Source: an uncultured Clostridium sp.
Lineage (GTDB): Bacteria; Bacillota; Clostridia; Oscillospirales; Acutalibacteraceae
Direction of reading: 5' to 3'
DNA: 36,591 bases
NCBI GenBank assembly: GCA_902471875.1
Contig: CABRLN010000023.1
Location: 1-36,591 of the forward strand
The notes beneath the pieces are model-generated. The model was given only the letters and a program-made list of their open reading frames with translations, had not been told where the DNA came from and searched no databases. The position numbers and the translations under genes are program-made. Below, piece by piece: positions 32,070 through 36,591 of this stretch. Within the stretch, counting starts at the first letter, position 1; each line of letters starts with the position of its first letter.

Positions 32070-32299
32070 TTACCGCCCGCTTGACCGCTCATAACCTTCG
32101 CCCCTCTCCCGCAAGGTCTTGTTTTCAGCCAAAACATCGTCTAACCGGGCTTAAAGAGAATTGCAACGATTGACTGCACAACTGCACTGCTCCTTTTTGT
32201 AGTCCAGCACAGACAGGTGCTTGTCGTGGGTGCCCTTGTCCTCACACTCTATCCTGTGGCCCTCCATCTCAACAACTGATTTAATAGTTTGTACTTTTA
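32070..32299 (-). pseudogene. Decayed C-terminal region of a mobilization/relaxase-type protein
   Basis: A minus-strand reading frame runs TIKSVVEMEGHRIECEDKG, then HLSVLDYKKEQ, meets an in-frame TAA, and resumes as ARLDDVLAENKTLRERGEG before a final stop at 32070. The charged coiled-coil style and the resumption in the same frame suggest a relic of one longer protein; I associate it with the tails of plasmid mobilization (Mob/Pre) proteins, with limited certainty. The stretch is visibly GC-richer than its surroundings and lies directly beyond the recombinase stop, as expected for a mobilizable element that has decayed. Confidence 0.45.
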
Positions 32300-32310
32300 T
32301 ACTAATAATT

Positions 32311-33903
32311 TTATTGAAATGGGTTATCAAATTTATAATTTACTACGATTTTTTTCGATTTATAAACTTTGATATTTTCAATTAGTTGACCCATTATTAA
32401 TGGAGAAACGCTGTCAAACGAAACAATTTTTTTAATTAACTTAATAATCTGTTCAGGAGATTGATTATTGCGTGTCAATTTATCTTTTTCTTCAATCTTT
32501 AAAAGTTTGTCTGACAAAATTTCTTTTTCGCTGTTAAACTCTGATGACATCATTAAAAAGTTTTCTTCTGATATAATACCTCTTACTTTATCCTCATAGA
32601 GAGATTTTATAATTTTTTTAATTTCATCTAATCTTTTAAGTATTTCGATTTTTTCTTTATTGGATTTCATATAAGCTGGTTTATTATTAGGTAATGAAAA
32701 ACTGTTACAGAATTCATCAGGGTTATTTATCACTTTTTCTGATATTTCTTTTAAATTTGTTAAAACGAATTGATTTAATAAATCTTCTTTGATTACATTT
32801 CTCTGACATTTTGTCTTACCAAATCGTGCATAACCAGAACACATACACACAAATTCTTTTTTTACACCTAATCGTCTAAAAGTCATTGGCATTTTGCAAT
32901 CGCCACAAAATATAAGTCCTGAAAGTAAATGCTTTACTCGTTCAGTAGGGTAGAAAATGCTTGCTTTTCTTGCAATGCGTTCCTGCACCGCTTCAAAATC
33001 TTCTTTTGAAATAATAGGCTCGTGTGTATTTTCTACAATAATCCAATTAGAACGAGGAATTTTTTTAAACTTCTTTACCTTGTAGTTTATTTTCTCGCTT
33101 CGGTGCTGTGCCATATTTCCTATGTAGGTAGGATTTGTAAGAATACCTTTAATTGTTTCGGTTCTCCACACGTTAAATTTTGAATTAACATTAACATAGG
33201 CAAGATTTTGAACTTTATTTTTATATTCTGTTGGTGTCAGTATCTTTTCAGCAGTAAAAACACGTGCAATTTCCGCTATGCTGTAACCGCTTAAATACAT
33301 TTCAAAAATTCTTTTTACAACCTGTGCTGCTTCGTTATCAATAACAAGCATATTTTTATCTTCTTTAGATTTCACATAGCCGAACGGAGCAAACGCACCA
33401 ATAAATTTTCCGTTAATTCTTTTGGTGTCCATAACTGTTCTTATTTTTTTTGAAATGTCTTTTGCGTACATATCATTTATAACGGATTTAAAAGGTGTCA
33501 TATCATTGTTTGCTGATTTTTCAAAGGTATCTATTCCATCACTTAATGCTATGTACCTTACGTTTTTTTGCGGAAAATATCGTTCAAGATAATAGCCTGT
33601 GTCAATGTAATCTCTGCCAAGTCTTGACAAGTCCTTTGTTATAACTAAATCAATTCTTTTATTTTCTATATCCTTTATCATATTCTTAAACGCAGGACGG
33701 TCAAAATTCAATCCTGAATAACCGTCGTCTATGTATATATCAACAATATTCCAATTTTGTTCAAGAACATAATTCATTAAATAATCCTGTTGATTTTTAA
33801 TGCTTACAGATTGACCACTTTCTTCATCTTCTCTCGAAAGCCTTAAATACAGTCCTGCATTATAAATCTTTAGGCTTGTATAGTTATAGTGAGTTATAAC
33901 CAA
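32311..33903 (-). CDS. Large serine recombinase (TnpX/resolvase-integrase type)
   Basis: A 530-residue site-specific recombinase that would insert or excise a mobile element. The resolvase domain has the catalytic Ser in YLRLSREDEESG, DDGYSGLNFDRP, and the DLSRLGRDY arginine motif. The recombinase domain follows (FGYVKSKEDKNM, ILTNPTYIGNM), then a zinc ribbon with CGDCKMPM and a second CMC/KC pair, and a coiled coil near 420-490. All domains are intact, so it may be active. The start is unclear: AAGGAGG is only two bases before the TTG at 33903 and eight bases before an ATA codon at 33897; no ATG is in frame before the conserved N-terminus. Confidence 0.9.
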   Translation of the reverse strand: MVITHYNYTSLKIYNAGLYLRLSREDEESGQSVSIKNQQDYLMNYVLEQNWNIVDIYIDDGYSGLNFDRPAFKNMIKDIENKRIDLVITKDLSRLGRDYIDTGYYLERYFPQKNVRYIALSDGIDTFEKSANNDMTPFKSVINDMYAKDISKKIRTVMDTKRINGKFIGAFAPFGYVKSKEDKNMLVIDNEAAQVVKRIFEMYLSGYSIAEIARVFTAEKILTPTEYKNKVQNLAYVNVNSKFNVWRTETIKGILTNPTYIGNMAQHRSEKINYKVKKFKKIPRSNWIIVENTHEPIISKEDFEAVQERIARKASIFYPTERVKHLLSGLIFCGDCKMPMTFRRLGVKKEFVCMCSGYARFGKTKCQRNVIKEDLLNQFVLTNLKEISEKVINNPDEFCNSFSLPNNKPAYMKSNKEKIEILKRLDEIKKIIKSLYEDKVRGIISEENFLMMSSEFNSEKEILSDKLLKIEEKDKLTRNNQSPEQIIKLIKKIVSFDSVSPLIMGQLIENIKVYKSKKIVVNYKFDNPFQ

Positions 33904-33934
33904 AACCTCCTTATCTCACTTTTATAACTATCTG

Positions 33935-34066
33935 TCACTTATATTTTAAATCATAATTTTCTAAATGCCAATACTCAACGGGAATTTTTATTAAATTTTC
34001 TATGTGATTTTTTACTATATCTTTAAATTGAATATCTGTATTTTTATAATTGAATGTTACTGTATA
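33935..34066 (-). pseudogene. Orphan coding fragment upstream of the recombinase
   Basis: An open minus-strand frame of about 43 codons between two stops has no start codon but reads like protein: TVTFNYKNTDIQFKDIVKNH, then IENLIK and VEYWHLENYDLKY. Small proteins beginning with a similar beta hairpin and ending in a short helix are often encoded just before such recombinases on transposons. This may be one that has lost its 5' end, but the family link is from memory and weak. Confidence 0.35.
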
Positions 34067-34096
34067 TCAGTTTGTTGTATAAACTTAAAATAAGAA

Positions 34097-35395
34097 TTAT
34101 TTAATTTTTAAAACTACTGTAAGTGTAAATTTCATTGTTTCATTATCAAAAGAAAAATTAATATTTCCATCATATTCATTGACTATTCTCTCAATGCTTT
34201 TTATTCCAAAACCATGCGTAAATTTATTTTCTTTTGTAGTTAAGAGCTTTCCTTTTTTCAAATTTGGAACGTTTGAACAATAATTCCAAATGTTTATAGA
34301 AATAAAGTTTGTATTTGTTGGTTTGATGATCAATTCAATTTTTTTATTGCAAGCATTTAACGAGGCTTCTAAGGCATTCTCCAGTAAGTTGTCAAAAAGA
34401 GAAGTTAAATTATTATCTGAAATAAAAGAAAAATCAATATCTCGTATGTCACAATGAAAATCAATGCCGTTTTCCTTGCAAACTGTAACATAACGATTTA
34501 TTATTGTGTTCATTAATTTATTATCGCTATATTTTTTTATATATTTTATTTGATATTCGTCGTATAGATTATCAATATATTGGTTGATTCTATCATAGTT
34601 GTTTTCCAAGGATAGTTCTTTTATTGATAGCAGGTGCCGTTTAATATCGTGAATTAAAATATTAGAATTTTCATATTGATTTTGCAAAATAGAATAATAT
34701 TCTGTATCAATTTCAGATTTTTGTTGTTGCAGTCGTAGTTCAGTGTTTTCATATTGAGTTTTAAGAATGGATTCGTGTACCCAGAAGACTATTATATTTG
34801 AATATATTAAAAGCATTGTTGCGATACTGAAAATCATATAGACATAATTGTTAAGTTTGTAATTCTCTGTGGTATATGCAATTCCTATAAGCAATAATAT
34901 CGAAGCAATCGGCAATAGAAAAAGAAAGATAGTTTTTGCAGATTTTAAATCATTTCTTTTTTCTTTAATTGATACTTTAGATATCATGAATGTAAGTAAA
35001 AAATATAAGAGTTTTGATGCGGATGCTTCAACCAATAAAACTGTTGAGTTTGTTGAATATGCCAAAATATCGGTGTTAAACAATAATTTACAAATAAAAA
35101 AAATACAAAGTTCTGAGGTTAGCATTAATGCGGTTATAAGAATTGAATTAAATAGTGATTGCAATACGTTGTTTTGATAACATATTACACTTATGAAGAA
35201 ATTTGTCGCAAAGAATATTGCCAGATTTAAGTTAGGAATACTCATAAAGTTAAACAGATATTGAATTAAAAACATACTAAAGTAAGAAAGCAAGGTAAAA
35301 GCTTTACTTCTCTTAACATGGTATTTGTTTTTAAAATAAATAAATGAGATTATGGTTTCAAAGAGATATATAAATATGTAACAAATAGTTATCAT
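34097..35395 (-). CDS. AgrC-like sensor histidine kinase (GHKL type)
   Basis: A 432-residue membrane kinase: five to six hydrophobic helices over residues 1-205, a short linker coiled coil, a phosphoacceptor region LIHDIKRHLLSI with His249 as the likely site, and an ATP-binding GHKL domain with FDNLLENALEAS (N box) and THGFGIKSI (G box). This is the layout of AgrC and related peptide-pheromone sensors. Its ATG overlaps the stop of the response-regulator gene (ATGA) behind GGAGG, so the pair is translationally coupled. No agrB or agrD homolog is visible in the window, so the signal is unknown; it might be encoded past the right edge. Confidence 0.93.
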   Translation of the reverse strand: MITICYIFIYLFETIISFIYFKNKYHVKRSKAFTLLSYFSMFLIQYLFNFMSIPNLNLAIFFATNFFISVICYQNNVLQSLFNSILITALMLTSELCIFFICKLLFNTDILAYSTNSTVLLVEASASKLLYFLLTFMISKVSIKEKRNDLKSAKTIFLFLLPIASILLLIGIAYTTENYKLNNYVYMIFSIATMLLIYSNIIVFWVHESILKTQYENTELRLQQQKSEIDTEYYSILQNQYENSNILIHDIKRHLLSIKELSLENNYDRINQYIDNLYDEYQIKYIKKYSDNKLMNTIINRYVTVCKENGIDFHCDIRDIDFSFISDNNLTSLFDNLLENALEASLNACNKKIELIIKPTNTNFISINIWNYCSNVPNLKKGKLLTTKENKFTHGFGIKSIERIVNEYDGNINFSFDNETMKFTLTVVLKIK

Positions 35396-36114
35396 TTAAT
35401 ACCTCCAGCAAAATCAAAAAAAGCTCTTTTAAAATTAACATACTTTCTTTGTGAAATACAATGAACCTCAATAATATGTCTTTTAACATCCTCAAATACT
35501 ACAGAACTACGACTAAAATTTATTACATTTTGAAGATTGACAATGTAACTTTTGTGGGAAAATATAAAACAGTTGGGTTGATTTATTATATTGTACCATT
35601 CCATAGGTTTTTTGTTTGTGTTAAAGGTACTATATTTAGTGACAATAGTTGAACCATGCTTTCTATTTTCAAGATACAAAATATCTTTTGTTTTTACAGT
35701 ATGTACTTCATTAGTTTGCTCAATAATAATCTGTTTGCTTATCTGCCTATAGTATTCTATAGCTTCAATAAAATTTCTGTTAAATCTATCTGTATCAATA
35801 GGCTTTGAAAGATATCTGAATACTTGAATTTTCATAGCACTGTCCAGATAATTTGAAAATGACGTTAATACTATTACTATAATATCTGGATTGTTATTTT
35901 TAAGAATTTCTATAAGTTCAAGACCGTTAATTCCAGGCATTTCAATATCTACTATAGCTATATCATAAAATTTTTTTTCATTAAGTATAAAATCTCCGCT
36001 TTTTCTAATATCAATGTTAAGATTAATCTTGTTGTTATTTTTGATTTCATTAATCAATGAAAAAACTTTTTTAGTAACTTTTATATCATCATCGCAAATT
36101 AGAATTCTTAACAC
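35392..36114 (-). CDS. LytTR-family response regulator (AgrA-like)
   Basis: A 240-residue transcription regulator: receiver domain with the acidic pocket LICDDD, phospho-Asp56 in IAIVDIEMPG, Thr84 and Lys104 (YLSKPI), then a LytTR DNA-binding domain (ILYLENRKHGSTIV, FIFSHKSYIVNLQNV, QRKYVNFKRAF). It would be phosphorylated by the downstream kinase. The start is a GTG at 36114, eight bases after GGGGG; no ATG is available at the receiver's first strand. Its promoter lies inside a long inverted repeat, which suggests feedback or another regulator acting there. Confidence 0.94.
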   Translation of the reverse strand: MLRILICDDDIKVTKKVFSLINEIKNNNKINLNIDIRKSGDFILNEKKFYDIAIVDIEMPGINGLELIEILKNNNPDIIVIVLTSFSNYLDSAMKIQVFRYLSKPIDTDRFNRNFIEAIEYYRQISKQIIIEQTNEVHTVKTKDILYLENRKHGSTIVTKYSTFNTNKKPMEWYNIINQPNCFIFSHKSYIVNLQNVINFSRSSVVFEDVKRHIIEVHCISQRKYVNFKRAFFDFAGGIK

Positions 36115-36115
36115 C

Positions 36116-36166
36116 CAAAATTCCCCCTTTGAATTCTATTATATATCAAAAGGGGAATTTTGTCAC
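36116..36166 (-). promoter_or_regulatory. Promoter inside a 17-bp inverted repeat (candidate operator)
   Basis: Minus-strand GTGACA (36161-36166), 17 bases, TATAAT (36138-36143). The -10 box is in the 13-base centre of an inverted repeat with 17-base arms, CAAAATTCCCCxTTTGA (36116-36132) and its complement (36146-36162), broken by one mismatch. One arm lies between the boxes and the other covers the start and ribosome site. Only one arm is transcribed, so the repeat should act as DNA. Confidence 0.65.
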
Positions 36167-36208
36167 ATCTAATTTAATCATTTTGGACTTAAATTGCTGC
36201 AATTTTGC

Positions 36209-36238
36209 CAAAGTTCACAAATTCATGTAACTTTGTGA
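36209..36238. promoter_or_regulatory. Interleaved palindromes between divergent genes
   Basis: CAAAGTT (36209-36215) matches AACTTTG (36229-36235), and TCACAAA (36215-36221) matches TTTGTGA (36232-36238). The two 7-bp inverted repeats overlap. Their place between the response regulator and the divergent gene suits a shared operator. The rest of 36239-36447 is very AT-rich, with several weak -10-like boxes. Confidence 0.4.
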
Positions 36239-36447
36239 TAAAATTACAAAAAATTAATATAAATAATAAAATTTTTATTATAAATCTCTGTTGGTTTCTT
36301 TATGATTATTATATTTTAATTTTGAAAATTAAAACAAGTAGATCCCATCAAAAAATTAAAATGTTTAAATTGATTGTATTTTATAAAAAGTATTATTAAA
36401 TATTATATTTATATAATAATATAGTAAAGATAAGGATGTTGTTATAA

Positions 36448-36591
36448 ATGTTGTTGAAAGTATCGTTTTTTGAGTATTTAGATCAAAAAATAATGTATAT
36501 CAAAGATGTTAATTATTATTTTGGAATAAAAGATGATTTTAATATAAATCTTGGTGATTATGAACTTAGCTATAAAGAGATTTTGACCATA
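36448..36591 (+). CDS. 5' end of an unidentified protein, cut by the window edge
   Basis: The last 48 codons of the window are open from an ATG at 36448, with TAAGGATG upstream, and run off the right edge. The visible part, MLLKVSFFEYLDQKIMYIKD followed by VNYYFGIKDDF, is hydrophilic with no signal peptide, and I recognise no family. It is divergent from the AgrA/AgrC-like pair with palindromes in between, so it is a good candidate for its target, for example a peptide-processing or bacteriocin gene; that is inference from position alone. Confidence 0.55.
   Translation, partial: MLLKVSFFEYLDQKIMYIKDVNYYFGIKDDFNINLGDYELSYKEILTI

Overview
The window looks like a chromosomal segment of a low-GC, Gram-positive gut clostridium close to Ruminococcus or another Oscillospiraceae-type lineage. 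The reasons are AT-rich intergenic DNA, strong AGGAGG ribosome sites, many TTGACA-N17-TATAAT promoters, secreted proteins with Thr/Pro/Glu repeat linkers and C-terminal membrane anchors, ECF transport, and a secreted starch-binding (CBM21-type) protein. No species can be fixed from the sequence alone. Nearly all genes lie on the minus strand.

Layout. 1-4100 holds housekeeping genes: glutamate dehydrogenase (gdhA) behind a structured leader with its own terminator, then rnhA-nifS-nifU (RNase HI, cysteine desulfurase, Fe-S scaffold). 4300-11200 is a patchwork of surface and accessory genes: a large anchored propeller-like protein, a DUF2935 protein of different base composition, a protein with two CBM21-like starch-binding domains, a terminase-small-subunit fragment, a 51-residue protein ending near DGPGGE, and a small secreted protein. 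11500-14400 carries tRNA-Leu(GAG) and a FeoA-FeoB fusion followed by its small Cys-rich FeoB-associated protein.

14640-29230 is the centrepiece: ten tightly spaced or overlapping minus-strand genes behind one strong promoter. They encode an anchored beta-propeller protein, a long DUF4430 (transcobalamin-beta-domain-like) protein, a membrane-anchored alpha/alpha-barrel protein like the alpha domain of intrinsic factor, a MoxR ATPase, a DUF58 protein, a membrane transglutaminase-like protein whose expected catalytic Cys is Ser, a short DUF4430 protein, and a complete ECF transporter (T, fused A-A, and a CbrT-like S component). The most economical reading is a cell-surface capture and uptake system for a cobalamin-like corrinoid, built from the two domains of intrinsic factor on separate polypeptides. 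The substrate is inference; no cobalamin riboswitch was found.

29400-30800 has two tRNA-Ser genes and a DUF421 membrane protein. 30850-34070 is a mobile-element scar: an IS3 remnant, a GNAT gene, a decayed mobilization-protein tail, a large serine recombinase and an orphan coding fragment. 34097-36591 has an AgrC/AgrA-type two-component pair behind a promoter inside a 17-bp inverted repeat, and a divergent gene that runs off the end.
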